Source: UBA6544 sp049601975 (GTDB lineage: Bacteria > Pseudomonadota > Alphaproteobacteria > UBA8366). Taken from it: a stretch of 64,000 nt of DNA. Of the stretch, positions 1 to 8,734 are shown in pieces (position 1 is the first letter of the stretch; the number at the start of each line of letters is the position of its first letter). The position numbers and the translations under genes were made by a program. The stretch is taken from the NCBI GenBank assembly GCA_049601975.1, contig JBMYRC010000005.1, positions 1 through 64,000 on the forward strand, written 5' to 3'. Under the pieces are notes generated by a model. The model saw only the letters and a list, made by a program, of their open reading frames with translations, ran no database searches and had not been told where the DNA came from.

Positions 1-1
1 G

Positions 2-1012
2 TCATGCTTTCACTTCCTTCTCCCAAACTGCTGCGATATCGGCGAGCCGCCTGACTGGTTTTTGTAATAAGCGGGTGGCCGCACGACGCACCTTATTTTT
101 CTGCGTATTTTGCGTGAGATATTCGACCGGCGACTTGCCATCGATTCTCGCCAGAAACAAGCCCGGCAACAGTGTGGCTACGCGCTCTTCCAATGCGTCG
201 GCGGGCTCCCAATCGGCACCGCCCAGATAGGTCTGCCCATAGGCGAGAAAACAATCGAGATACGCCGCAACTCGATCGGGCCGCCATGCCGCTTTCAGTA
301 GCAAGTGATTGAGACAAAATGCGGCATCGAAGGCAGGATCGCCATACCACGCGCATTCCGCGTCCAAGAACACCGGTCCTTCCGGACCCAAGAGGATATT
401 CTTCGGGCTAACATCGCCGTGGACGAGCGTCTTTTTCGTTGCGGCTGTTCGCGCGGATAACGCAATCAATCTATCCGAAAATTCGGGATGCGCACGCGCG
501 GTGGCTTCCAGATAAGGCTCCAGCCGGATTGCATGAAAGGTCTCGTCGGTCTCGAAACGCCGCGCGACATCATCATCACCCGCACTCCCCGCATGGATTT
601 GTGACAAGATCCGCGCCACGGCCTCCGCCGCACCGACATCCGCCTCCCCCTCCAATAACGCCGCCTTCCAGAGGCGATAGTCCGTAGGATCCAGGTATTC
701 CATGACGAAGAGGCCATCTTCCGCATCGTCGCCGATAATTTCGGGCACCGCTTGCGGCGCAAATTGCGCCGCGGTCTCGAACCAAGCCACCTCATAGGCG
801 TTGCGACTGATCGGGACTCGCCAATCTGCCGCGACCTTTAACTTGGCGAGCGCCCGCTTCACACAAACAACCCTTTCCGGCAGCACAACGTGCCAGATAT
901 CTGACGAAATGCCGCCGGTCAGCGGTTTCATCTCCGGAATTGTATCCGCTGAAATCAAACCGAATCCGCGCAAAGATTTAGTAATCTCAGCTTTCGCTGC
1001 CTCGTCACACAT
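2..1012 (-). CDS. Aminoglycoside phosphotransferase/choline kinase-like protein
   Basis: A 336-residue kinase-fold phosphotransferase of the APH family, probably phosphorylating a small hydroxylated metabolite; the substrate cannot be read from sequence. The Brenner motif HGDVSPKN (catalytic Asp) lies in the C-terminal half, followed by the metal-binding Asp in FLDAE and the segment WYGDPAFD. A hinge-like FVMEYLD is present around residue 100. I start at the Met followed by CDEAAKAE because GGAGGAG lies five bases upstream; an upstream in-frame Met lacks such a site. The stop codon is at the very edge of the window, so the gene is complete. Family confident, resistance function not implied. 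Confidence 0.8.
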   Translation of the reverse strand: MCDEAAKAEITKSLRGFGLISADTIPEMKPLTGGISSDIWHVVLPERVVCVKRALAKLKVAADWRVPISRNAYEVAWFETAAQFAPQAVPEIIGDDAEDGLFVMEYLDPTDYRLWKAALLEGEADVGAAEAVARILSQIHAGSAGDDDVARRFETDETFHAIRLEPYLEATARAHPEFSDRLIALSARTAATKKTLVHGDVSPKNILLGPEGPVFLDAECAWYGDPAFDAAFCLNHLLLKAAWRPDRVAAYLDCFLAYGQTYLGGADWEPADALEERVATLLPGLFLARIDGKSPVEYLTQNTQKNKVRRAATRLLQKPVRRLADIAAVWEKEVKA

Positions 1013-1138
1013 ATCCGCTCCTCCGCCAGAGAAAGTATTAGCCCCGGGCCATGCTGCAATCGTAATGGGCAATTAGTTATCGATATTTTGTCTATTTAAT
1101 GTTAGGCATAGCGTCCCATGAGACTAGGTAATGGTTGC

Positions 1139-1637
1139 ATGAGCGAAGTACCCGAGACTGCGGAAGTTGGCAGCGGTGAGGAATACGACCAGTCGGCGGA
1201 CACCTATTCAACACCGGATGATTCTTGGACGGCGGGCCTGCCGAGCGGCGATGCCGAGTTCGCCTATGCCAAGGGTTGGGAGAACACGATCGATCTGCTG
1301 CTGCAATACCGTGACTTAGAAGCCATCGTCAGTCCAGACCAGGTGCAGATACAGGGAGGCGATGCCACGCTGGAAAAACTCCGCCTTCTGGTCTCGAATG
1401 GGCCGTCCGGAGACGCCGGACGGGTACAACAACTCACCGGGTGAGAGTGCCAGCGGTTATGACACCATGCTCTCCGATTGGTTCCGTAACTCCGCTCACG
1501 TGGTCCACGTGCCCGCCGATATGGCGTTATCTCTAGACGACCGGTTCCGCGAACAGGCGGCCGAGACTAGTTCGGAATATTGGCAACAGGCCGAACAAGA
1601 ACGCCAAGAAAGCGAAGCCGTGTTGCGCCAAGAGTGA
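1139..1637 (+). pseudogene. Small hypothetical gene interrupted by a frameshift
   Basis: Two overlapping frames look like one acidic, Gln/Glu-rich protein of about 165 residues. The first runs from MSEVPET to a TGA at 1442-1444 (about 101 residues). The second carries on in another frame from about 1400 to 1637, ending in a charged EQERQESEAVLRQE helix. The changeover falls on a perfect 6-bp hairpin (GTCCGG-AGACG-CCGGAC, 1405-1421). I do not recognise the family. It may be a real frameshift, a sequencing slip at the hairpin, or two separate small genes. Confidence 0.45.
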
Positions 1638-1745
1638 GGCCTAGCGGTGCCAGCCAAGCCCAGCGTGAAATTCCGCACCTGCGCTCCGACGGCAAATTCG
1701 TGTCCGCCTTAGGCGGTCGCACACACCCCAGCCACGACATCGCCC

Positions 1746-1783
1746 AAAAAGAAACGGGCCGTGGCATTTCTGCCGCAGCCCGT
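1746..1783 (-). terminator. Rho-independent terminator of groESL
   Basis: Read on the minus strand, ACGGGC...GCCCGT forms the base of a stem with an inner GGCA-GAAA-TGCC tetraloop hairpin, followed directly by TTTCTTTTT. It begins about 30 bases after the groEL stop codon, where a terminator for the groES-groEL transcript is expected. Confidence 0.8.
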
Positions 1784-1812
1784 CCCCTAACCTATGTTCG
1801 GTTTGGGTGGGA

Positions 1813-3456
1813 TTACATTCCCATTCCCATGCCGCCCATGTCACCACCCGGCATTGCCGGCATGGAGGGCTTGTCGTCAGGCAGTTCGGCCACCATCGCT
1901 TCCGTGGTGATAAGGAGACCCGCGACGGAGGCCGCGTCCTGCAGTGCCGTACGCACGACCTTGGCCGGATCGATGATACCGGATTTAATCATGTCGACGA
2001 ACTTGCCGGACTGAGCATCGTAACCGAGGTTCTTATCGTTCGACTCCATCAGTTTGCCAGCAATAATCGAACCGTCGGCACCCGCGTTCGCCGCGATCTG
2101 CTTGCACGGAACGATAATCGCGCGACGCACGATCTCGACACCGGTCTTTTGGTCGGGATTCTCGGGCTGTACCTTGTCGAGGGCTTTAACAGCCTTCAAC
2201 AGAGCCGTAGCGCCGCCAGGGACGATGCCTTCTTCGACCGCTGCGCGGGTCGAGTTCATGGCGTCCTCGACGCGATCTTTACGCTCTTTCACTTCAACCT
2301 CGGTCGCGCCACCAACGCGGATCACCGCAACACCGCCGGCGAGTTTCGCCAGACGCTCTTGCAGTTTTTCGCGATCGTAGTCGGAGCTCGTCTCCTCGAT
2401 CTGAGCGCGGATCTGGCTGACCCGGCCGTCGATGTCTTTCTTCTTGCCGGCACCATCGATGACAGTCGTGTTGTCCTTATCGATAGAAACGCGCTTGGCG
2501 CGGCCGAGCATGTCGATGGTGACGTTCTCGAGCTTGATGCCGAGATCTTCGGAAACTACTTGGCCACCGGTCAGAACAGCGATGTCCTGAAGCATGGCCT
2601 TCCGGCGATCGCCGAAGCCAGGCGCCTTGACGGCCGCAACCTTCAGGCCACCACGCAGACGGTTGACGACCAGCGTGGCCAATGCCTCGCCTTCGACATC
2701 CTCAGCGAGGACGAGAAGCGGACGACCGCTTTGGACGACAGCTTCCAACAACGGCAGCATCGGCTGCAGGCCCGAAAGCTTCGACTCGTGGATCAGGATG
2801 TACGGATCCTCAAGCTCAGCAATCATCTTCTCGGGGTTGGTGATGAAGTACGGCGAGAGATACCCGCGATCAAACTGCATGCCCTCGACAACGTCGAGTT
2901 CGGTGTCGAGGCTCTTTGCCTCTTCAACCGTTATCACACCTTCGTTTCCGACCTTTTCCATAGCACGGGCGAGGAAGTCACCGATCTCTTTGTCGCCATT
3001 GGCGGAAATCGTACCGACCTGCGCTATTTCCTCGTTCGAGGAAACTTTCTTCGCGCGCTTTTGGATGTCGGCGACAACCGCGGCAACTGCGAGGTCAACG
3101 CCCCGGCGGAGGTCCATCGGGTTCATACCGGCCGCAACTGCCTTCACGCCTTCGCGAACGATGGCTTGGGCGAGAACGGTCGCTGTCGTTGTGCCGTCAC
3201 CGGCGACGTCGTTAGTTTTGGAGGCGACTTCGCGGATCATTTGCGCGCCCATATTCTCGAACTTGTCAGCAAGCTCTATTTCCTTCGCGACCGTGACACC
3301 ATCCTTGGTGATCCGAGGTGCGCCGAACGACTTGTCGAGAACAACGTTACGACCTTTCGGGCCGAGCGTGACTTTAACCGCATCTGCAAGGACATTGACG
3401 CCCTTCAGCATGCGGTCGCGCGCGTCAGTATCAAATTTGACGTCTTTCGCTGCCAT
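1813..3456 (-). CDS. groEL: Chaperonin GroEL (Hsp60)
   Basis: 547-residue chaperonin subunit that forms the double-ring ATP-dependent folding chamber with GroES. The start MAAKDVKFDTDAR, the nucleotide-binding segments LGPKGRNVV and GDGTTTATVLAQ, and the C-terminal Gly-Met tail (GGMGMGM) are all standard. Length is normal for the family. It lies 27 bases downstream of groES on the same strand, so both are made from one transcript. Upstream control is by a CIRCE element in front of groES, and a strong intrinsic terminator follows. Nothing is missing or unusual. Confidence 0.98.
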   Translation of the reverse strand: MAAKDVKFDTDARDRMLKGVNVLADAVKVTLGPKGRNVVLDKSFGAPRITKDGVTVAKEIELADKFENMGAQMIREVASKTNDVAGDGTTTATVLAQAIVREGVKAVAAGMNPMDLRRGVDLAVAAVVADIQKRAKKVSSNEEIAQVGTISANGDKEIGDFLARAMEKVGNEGVITVEEAKSLDTELDVVEGMQFDRGYLSPYFITNPEKMIAELEDPYILIHESKLSGLQPMLPLLEAVVQSGRPLLVLAEDVEGEALATLVVNRLRGGLKVAAVKAPGFGDRRKAMLQDIAVLTGGQVVSEDLGIKLENVTIDMLGRAKRVSIDKDNTTVIDGAGKKKDIDGRVSQIRAQIEETSSDYDREKLQERLAKLAGGVAVIRVGGATEVEVKERKDRVEDAMNSTRAAVEEGIVPGGATALLKAVKALDKVQPENPDQKTGVEIVRRAIIVPCKQIAANAGADGSIIAGKLMESNDKNLGYDAQSGKFVDMIKSGIIDPAKVVRTALQDAASVAGLLITTEAMVAELPDDKPSMPAMPGGDMGGMGMGM

Positions 3457-3483
3457 TTTCTGTATTCCTTTTCCTGAAACCGC

Positions 3484-3804
3484 CTAAGCGGCTTTCTTCT
3501 TCGAGGCGCTCTTCGTCAGAACGCCCATGATGTCGCTTTCGTTCATGATCAAAAGATCCTGACCGTCGATCGTCACTTCCGTGCCCGACCATTTCCCGAA
3601 GATCACCAGATCACCGGCTTTTACATCCAACGGCGAAAGCTCACCGCTATCATTGCGCTTGCCGGGGCCAGCGGAGACGATTTCGCCCTGCATCGGCTTT
3701 TCCCGTGCCGTGTCGGGGATGATGATCCCGCCAGCGGTTTTTTCTTCTTCGTCAATGCGTTTGACCACTACGCGGTCATGCAAAGGCCTGAAGTTCATGC
3801 CCAT
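3484..3804 (-). CDS. groES: Co-chaperonin GroES
   Basis: 106-residue GroES, the heptameric lid of the GroEL chamber. The N-terminal FRPLHDRVVVKR strand and mobile-loop region EEKTAGGIIIPDTA are clear, as is the central VKAGDLVIFGKWSGTEV. It is about ten residues longer than E. coli GroES through the C-terminal SASKKKAA tail. The first Met (MGMNF) has AGGGAG ten bases upstream; the second Met (MNF) is the alternative start. First gene of the groES-groEL operon. Confidence 0.97.
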   Translation of the reverse strand: MGMNFRPLHDRVVVKRIDEEEKTAGGIIIPDTAREKPMQGEIVSAGPGKRNDSGELSPLDVKAGDLVIFGKWSGTEVTIDGQDLLIMNESDIMGVLTKSASKKKAA

Positions 3805-3878
3805 CTTTCGTAGACTCCCTAAGAGTTTCCCAGGTTAAATAACCGAAGCCGAACTAAAAGCGCCCAGCTTTCCAATTA

Positions 3879-3905
3879 TTAGCACTCCCTCAACATGAGT
3901 GCTGG
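3879..3905. promoter_or_regulatory. CIRCE element (HrcA operator) of groESL
   Basis: TTAGCACTC, a nine-base spacer, then GAGTGCTGG. The left arm matches the CIRCE consensus fully and the right arm misses only the last two bases. It sits about 75 bases upstream of groES. This is the standard binding site for the repressor HrcA; hrcA itself is not in the window. Confidence 0.93.
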
Positions 3906-3910
3906 AAGGG

Positions 3911-3939
3911 CAGATAAGCCATGCGCCGCGACTCTTCAA
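3911..3939 (-). promoter_or_regulatory. Candidate groESL promoter
   Basis: On the minus strand TTGAAG and TATCTG are separated by 17 bases, immediately upstream of the CIRCE element. CTTGAA resembles the -35 box of alphaproteobacterial heat-shock (RpoH) promoters, which would give combined sigma-32 and HrcA control. The -10 match is moderate. Confidence 0.45.
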
Positions 3940-4077
3940 GGGTTTTGATCAATTTTATTTGATAATTTTAATAATGCTTTGTCGTTTAAATGAACGACCG
4001 CACCGCAGCGTAGACTTGTCCTCTCATCAGGAGACTGGCAGCATCACTGCCAAACCGGCATCCAGCAGATGGTATGT

Positions 4078-4578
4078 ATGAGTGAATTGAGCATTTATCA
4101 AGTTAAACGTGAGAAGCTTCGCCGGATGTACCTGGAGACCGACGACGTACACTCAACTTCGGAGAACGTAGCTGGTACAGGCGGGGTTGATCACCTCGCG
4201 ATGATCTCCTCGGATATAGAGCGCACCATTGAGTTTTATGCGAATGTGCTGGGCATGCGGGTCGCGAACATCATCCAGAACCGGGACGAGCCGAGCTCAA
4301 CCCATATTTTCCTCGACATGGGCGGCGGCAATATGATGGCATTCTTTGATTTCCCAAAACACGGCGACACTCCGGTCGTACGTGGAATCGGCGCGATGCA
4401 TCATCTGGCGCTCAAGGCGACGCCAGAGCAATACAAGGGGGTGATAACCAACCTCAAGGCGCGTGATCACAAGCATGACATTCACGGCGACGAAATGCGT
4501 GGCTCTGTCTACTTCCGCGACCCGGACAATATTCTGCTGGAAGTGCGCTCCGACGAAACGGAACGGCGGACGGAGTAA
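4078..4578 (+). CDS. VOC (glyoxalase/dioxygenase) superfamily protein
   Basis: A 166-residue single-domain vicinal-oxygen-chelate protein. The N-terminal 35 residues are not conserved-looking; the VOC fold starts at GGVDHLAMISSDIERTIEFY. Likely metal ligands are His in VDHLA, His in MHHLAL and Glu in ILLEV, as in glyoxalases and ring-cleavage dioxygenases. FRDPDNILLEV near the C-terminus is a classic VOC strand. The substrate is unknown. The start is uncertain: a Met three codons upstream is equally possible and no strong ribosome site is visible. It stands alone, upstream of the phage-like remnant. Confidence 0.8.
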   Translation: MSELSIYQVKREKLRRMYLETDDVHSTSENVAGTGGVDHLAMISSDIERTIEFYANVLGMRVANIIQNRDEPSSTHIFLDMGGGNMMAFFDFPKHGDTPVVRGIGAMHHLALKATPEQYKGVITNLKARDHKHDIHGDEMRGSVYFRDPDNILLEVRSDETERRTE

Positions 4579-4636
4579 AATTCACAGCGCATTCCTGCAG
4601 GTTTGGCGGCGACGTAGCCGGTGCGGCGGGGATTTG

Positions 4637-4849
4637 TTACATATTGGCCGCCCCCGGCATTCCCGCGTTTGCGGTTTCCCCGGCATCGAGACATCGGCCG
4701 GTCCGGGCAAAGGCACAGATCAGCGCCGGGTCGTTGCCCATGTCCGAAACCTCCAAAGCTTCCTTTAGGTCGTCGCCTCCCACATACGCGACGGCGCGCC
4801 GGGCCAGTTCGAGATTGGCGTCATAGACGCTTCCCCATTCGCGCCCCAA
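4637..4849 (-). pseudogene. Remnant of a phage-type structural/scaffold-like protein
   Basis: A roughly 70-residue frame with the pattern REWGSVYDANLELARRAV...GNDPALICAFARTGR. From memory this resembles the C-terminal part of small phage or prophage virion-assembly proteins (LRxEWGxxYDxNLxLAxRA...GxGNHPAL). There is no good start codon (TTG) or ribosome site, and nothing upstream on the same strand continues it. I read it as the leftover tail of a decayed prophage-type gene. It could instead be a short orphan gene. Confidence 0.4.
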
Positions 4850-5206
4850 GGTAGCTATTGATGCTTAACATGATGGTGTGCTGATTCGACCAATAATCAT
4901 CCTGTTGAAAATTTCCGCTTAACCTTTGTGTACTTTACGTATGATCTTATTTGTTCGACACTACATAGTATTCGTGCTCCGACGTCACTACCGCCCTCCA
5001 CCTTGCCAGATTGCTCAAATTATTGTGCATCGCTCAAGTTTGGACTCCTTCATAATTTCCACAATGCGTCTAATATATTACAGCCATTTTATCTATTTCT
5101 ATTTTGTGCAAATCGAAAATGCGGGTTGTCACGCTTCCATGCGTTGCCCCAGCGGCAGCAGCGATTAAATTGTTATCCACCCCCATTTTGGGCGGGAGGA
5201 GCTTAT
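4850..5206. other. AT-rich intergenic region without a recognisable gene
   Basis: This stretch is visibly richer in A and T than its neighbours and holds no supportable gene. The long frame reaching back from the CaiB-type gene is chance: residues before MEFADKTF look random and the ribosome site is at 5193-5202. The region probably contains the promoter for the downstream CaiB-CitE pair, but I cannot pick it with confidence. Confidence 0.5.
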
Positions 5207-6424
5207 ATGGAATTCGCCGACAAAACATTCGACCCAGACGCAAAAGGCCCGCTTGAAGGTGTGCGCGTTCTGGACATGACACGCCTCGTCGCGGGCAACA
5301 TGCTCTCGCTACAGCTCGCGGATTTCGGCGCGGAAGTCATAAAGCTGGAAATGCTGCCGAAGGGCGATCCACTACGCGCCTGGAATGTCCAAGGCGTGCA
5401 AACGAACTGGAAAGTTTATGGCCGTAACAAGAAGAGTATCTCGCTGAACTTTCGTGAACCGGAAGGATTGGATTTACTCTTACGGCTGGTAGAGACAGCG
5501 GACGTTTTCATCGAAAACATGAAGCCGGGACGCATCGAGGAAATGGGGATTGGTCCCGAAACCCTGCTTGAGCGCAACCCCGATCTAGTGATCGCGCGGG
5601 TGACCGGATTCGGTCAAACCGGCCCCTATAGCAGCCAGGGCGGATTTGGAACCGTCGTGGAAGCGATGTCCGGGTTCGCCGCCATGAACGGTTTCCCGGA
5701 TCGGGTCCCAGTTCTGCCCCCGTTGGCGTTGGCCGATATGATATCCGGCCTCTATGGGGCAATGGCGGTTCTGATCGCCTTGCGGGAGAAGGAAGTGAAC
5801 GGCGGCAAGGGGCAAGTCATCGATCTCTCCTTACTAGAGCCGATCTTCTCTATACTGGGACCGCAGGCGGCATCCTACAAAGTCAGCGGGGAGAAACCCG
5901 AACGCGCCGGAAGCGGCTCCAACACTACGTCGCCCCGCAACGCGTACGCAACGAACGACGGTGGCTATGTTGCACTCTCCGGCTCGATCCAAACCATGGC
6001 CGAACGATTGTTTCGGGTGATCGGGCGGGACGACATGAATTCGGATCCGAAATTTAAAACCAACGCGGACCGGGTCGCCAATCGCGCGGAAGTAGACGAT
6101 ATCGTTGGCGATTGGATTGGATCACGCACGCTGGACGAAGTTCTAGAAGTCTTTCGCCGCGAAGGCATCACCGGCGGACCAATCTATGATATTTCGCAGA
6201 TCGTCGAGGATCCTCATTTCAAGGAACGAGAAATTATCGTCAATTTGCCGGACGCGGAAATGGGCACGGTCCCAATGCACAACGTCTTTCCAAAACTTTC
6301 CGGCACACCCGGTACGTTCCGACGCGCGGCACCCGACCTTGGCCAAGACAATGACGACATCCTCGGCGCGGCCGGAATCGACGAAGATACCCTCGCCGAT
6401 CTCAAATCCCGTGGCATCATTTAG
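5207..6424 (+). CDS. CaiB/BaiF family CoA-transferase
   Basis: 405-residue family III CoA-transferase, moving CoA between an acyl-CoA donor and a carboxylic acid. The N-terminal GPLEGVRVLDMTRLVAG, the LADFGAEVIKLE segment with the downstream Asp region, and KKSISLNFREPEGLDLL are typical, as is VFIENMKPG. The start is fixed by GGAGGAGC four to five bases before ATG. It is followed after 11 bases by a CitE-type lyase, suggesting that the acid activated here is cleaved or formed by that lyase. Substrate unknown. Confidence 0.9.
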   Translation: MEFADKTFDPDAKGPLEGVRVLDMTRLVAGNMLSLQLADFGAEVIKLEMLPKGDPLRAWNVQGVQTNWKVYGRNKKSISLNFREPEGLDLLLRLVETADVFIENMKPGRIEEMGIGPETLLERNPDLVIARVTGFGQTGPYSSQGGFGTVVEAMSGFAAMNGFPDRVPVLPPLALADMISGLYGAMAVLIALREKEVNGGKGQVIDLSLLEPIFSILGPQAASYKVSGEKPERAGSGSNTTSPRNAYATNDGGYVALSGSIQTMAERLFRVIGRDDMNSDPKFKTNADRVANRAEVDDIVGDWIGSRTLDEVLEVFRREGITGGPIYDISQIVEDPHFKEREIIVNLPDAEMGTVPMHNVFPKLSGTPGTFRRAAPDLGQDNDDILGAAGIDEDTLADLKSRGII

Positions 6425-6435
6425 GAGTCCTCACC

Positions 6436-7350
6436 ATGCCCATCCGCGATACAGCGCAACGCACCGACCTGCCCGTTTGGCGTTCCCTGCTCTACGTTCC
6501 GACCAACGTCCCCAAATATGTGGATAAGGCGCACACCCGCGGCGCGGACGCCATTCAACTTGACCTCGAAGACAGCGTGCCGAATTCGCAAAAGGCCGAA
6601 GCCCGAAAGCTCGTCCAGGAAGCGGCAGAAGTCGTCTCACAGGACGGCGCTGATGTGGTTGTGCGCATCAATCAACCGATACGCCATGCGATACCCGACA
6701 TCGAGGCCTGTATCTCGCCCCGCATCGCTGCTCTGGCTCTGCCGAAATGCAACAGCGCCGGACATATTCAACTCCTTGCGGAGATGGTTGAGGAGCTCGA
6801 GGAAGAGCGCGGGATGGTATCCGGCCACACCAAGTTTATGGCGATGGTGGAAACAGCCGAGGCCTTCTTCGAGCTGAAGGATATCGCGAGAGCGCATCCG
6901 CGCGTCGTCGTACTTATGCTCGGCGGCGAGGATTTTGCACTTTCGCTGCACATGGAGCCGACCCCGGAGACGATGCTCTATCCCAAACAGCATGCGGTCA
7001 TCGCGGCGCGCGCGGCAGGCATTCTCCCTTATGGTATTATTGGAACCGTCGCCGATTACTCCGACCACAACGCTTATCGCGACATGGTGCGGAAATCGGC
7101 CAGGTTCGGCTTCGAAGGCGCTTCCTGCATTCACCCAGCCATCGTTCCGATGCTGAACGAAGGTTTCACGCCTACGAAGGAAGACGAATATCTTGCCCGG
7201 CGAATTGTCGATGCCTGGGACGAGAATGAAGCAGCCGGCCGGGGCTCCTTTGAGCTCGAGGGCAAAATGATCGATGTTCCGGTGGTATTGCGCGCCCAGC
7301 GCGTCATCGCGAAATGCGATGCCATCCGCGCGAAGAACTCTAAGGGGTAG
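6436..7350 (+). CDS. HpcH/HpaI aldolase, citrate lyase beta-subunit (CitE) family
   Basis: 304-residue TIM-barrel lyase of the CitE group, which makes or cleaves malyl-, citramalyl- or related 3-hydroxyacyl-CoA esters with Mg2+. Visible family features are RSLLYVPTNVPKYVDKA, DAIQLDLEDSVP (metal-binding acidic pair), FMAMVETAEAF and the GGEDFALSL strand with acidic ligands, then SCIHPAIVP. AGGAG lies eight bases upstream of ATG. Coupled to the preceding CoA-transferase, it probably forms a short pathway that activates and splits a hydroxy-acid. Confidence 0.88.
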   Translation: MPIRDTAQRTDLPVWRSLLYVPTNVPKYVDKAHTRGADAIQLDLEDSVPNSQKAEARKLVQEAAEVVSQDGADVVVRINQPIRHAIPDIEACISPRIAALALPKCNSAGHIQLLAEMVEELEEERGMVSGHTKFMAMVETAEAFFELKDIARAHPRVVVLMLGGEDFALSLHMEPTPETMLYPKQHAVIAARAAGILPYGIIGTVADYSDHNAYRDMVRKSARFGFEGASCIHPAIVPMLNEGFTPTKEDEYLARRIVDAWDENEAAGRGSFELEGKMIDVPVVLRAQRVIAKCDAIRAKNSKG

Positions 7351-7391
7351 ATAACAAACACCGCTTTCCCCGATCGAAGCACGGCGTAGAA

Positions 7392-7436
7392 CCGGGACCC
7401 AGTTTTCGTGAGGCATCTTACCTGACTAGGTCCCGG
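7392..7436. repeat. Inverted repeat between convergent genes
   Basis: CCGGGACC (7392-7399) and GGTCCCGG (7429-7436) are exact complements about 29 bases apart, between the convergent ends of the CitE-type gene and the enolase-superfamily gene. A smaller AACGC-TAAA-GCGTT hairpin follows at 7439. There is no good T-run, so I call it an inverted repeat, possibly a weak bidirectional terminator. Confidence 0.4.
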
Positions 7437-7492
7437 ATAACGCTAAAGCGTTTCTGGGAAACCCATATCTTTTGAAATCAAAGAAAACAATC

Positions 7493-8605
7493 CTAACTCA
7501 CAACTTCGACGGTTTTCGCCTTGATCAAGTCAAAGTCGATCTCGGCCCCAATGCCAGGCCCGTTCGGAGCGTGAACCAATCCATTCGCATCGACCTCAAT
7601 GTCCTGTACCAATCCGTATTTTTGCGATGCGTCAGGTAACAACACCTCAAAATATTCACAATTCCGGATCGCCATGATCATATGCAGATTGGCAACATTG
7701 TTGTGTGAATTGCCGCCGTGATGAACTTCGTAATTCATCCGGAACCCTTCCGCCATATGCGCCGTCTTCAAGCAGGATGTAAGCCCACCCTTCACCGCGA
7801 CATCACCCCGCAGGAAGTCCGTCGCTTGATGGACGATCCAAGGCGCGTATGAGGCTGGGTGGCCGCCGGGGGCGTATTCCGTCGCCATGATCGGAATATC
7901 CAGTTTCTCTTTCAGCTTCACATAATTCAGGATGTCGTCATCCGCGAGCGGATCCTCGTACCAATAAAAGTTCAACTCCTCAGCCGCCTTGCCGACACGC
8001 AATGCTTCTTCGTAGCGATAGGACCACGTGGAATCGAGCATGACACGGTAATCGTCCCCGACACCCTCTCGAACAGCCTTGCAGACCTCGATGTCTTCTT
8101 CCCACCGGGTCGGCGGATGGATCTTATATGCCGTCCATCCCTTTCCTTTAATCTCCTGCGCCTCTTCTACATACGCACCTATATCTTGGTGGACGGGTGA
8201 GCTGGCGTAGCCGGGGACACTTGAGCGGAAAGAGCCCATTAATTGGTGAACCGGCAAATTGGCGACTTTACCCGCGATATCCCAGAGCGCGATATCGACT
8301 GCGCCAATGGCGCGCAGCGTCGTCGATCTATTGAACTGCCAAAGGCCGTGCCAAAGACGTTCGCGGTCGAGTGGGTTTTGCCCCATCACGACCGGCTTTA
8401 GATGCTGAATCAGGGACGAGGCGTCATGAATGGCGGAGCGCGAAGCCGATCCCAGAAAGGCATGACCTTCGACGCCGTCATCCGTCTTCACCGTTAGCAA
8501 ACCCAAGTGCGAGCGGCCTTTGAATTCCGCCGTATGGCCGCCGTATTTAGTCGCGGGAATATCGTCCCAGGCAAACAAAGTCAGAGTCACATCATCGATC
8601 TTCAT
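7493..8605 (-). CDS. Mandelate racemase/muconate lactonizing enzyme family protein
   Basis: 370-residue enolase-superfamily enzyme, which abstracts a proton alpha to a carboxylate using Mg2+. Expected metal ligands are visible as Asp in VMLDSTWSY, Glu in WYEDPL and Glu in IMATEY. The catalytic Lys region reads AYKIHP, so the usual K-x-K appears as K-x-H. A late EVHHGG segment could supply the second acid/base. I start at MKIDDV, with a GGAAGGG stretch about nine bases upstream. Likely a sugar-acid or hydroxy-acid dehydratase or racemase; substrate undetermined. Divergent from metZ. Confidence 0.85.
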   Translation of the reverse strand: MKIDDVTLTLFAWDDIPATKYGGHTAEFKGRSHLGLLTVKTDDGVEGHAFLGSASRSAIHDASSLIQHLKPVVMGQNPLDRERLWHGLWQFNRSTTLRAIGAVDIALWDIAGKVANLPVHQLMGSFRSSVPGYASSPVHQDIGAYVEEAQEIKGKGWTAYKIHPPTRWEEDIEVCKAVREGVGDDYRVMLDSTWSYRYEEALRVGKAAEELNFYWYEDPLADDDILNYVKLKEKLDIPIMATEYAPGGHPASYAPWIVHQATDFLRGDVAVKGGLTSCLKTAHMAEGFRMNYEVHHGGNSHNNVANLHMIMAIRNCEYFEVLLPDASQKYGLVQDIEVDANGLVHAPNGPGIGAEIDFDLIKAKTVEVVS

Positions 8606-8698
8606 CGCTTCCATCCCTTCCACACCAAATGCATATCGTCGTGTCGATCCTCCTATTGACCTAGGCAGCATCCCCTAGAGGACGAGAGGATAAACGCG

Positions 8699-8725
8699 TT
8701 GACACACCTTCGAGCCGGCTATAGT
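8699..8725 (+). promoter_or_regulatory. Candidate promoter of the metZ transcript
   Basis: TTGACA at 8699-8704 and TATAGT at 8720-8725 are separated by 15 bases, slightly short of optimal, and lie just upstream of the SAM-II aptamer. The perfect -35 box and the position support a housekeeping sigma promoter. Confidence 0.55.
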
Positions 8726-8734
8726 GAAGATGTA

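Noticed and set aside
1807..3477. Long open frame of 556 codons opposite groEL
   Set aside because: It mirrors the groEL coding strand, has no ribosome site and no recognisable domain; groEL on the minus strand is certain.
4928..5206. 93-codon upstream extension of the CaiB-type gene
   Set aside because: Residues are not family-like and the strong GGAGGAGC site is just before MEFADK.
6637..7416. Open frame of 259 codons opposite the CitE-type gene
   Set aside because: Antisense shadow; the plus-strand gene has clear lyase motifs and a ribosome site.
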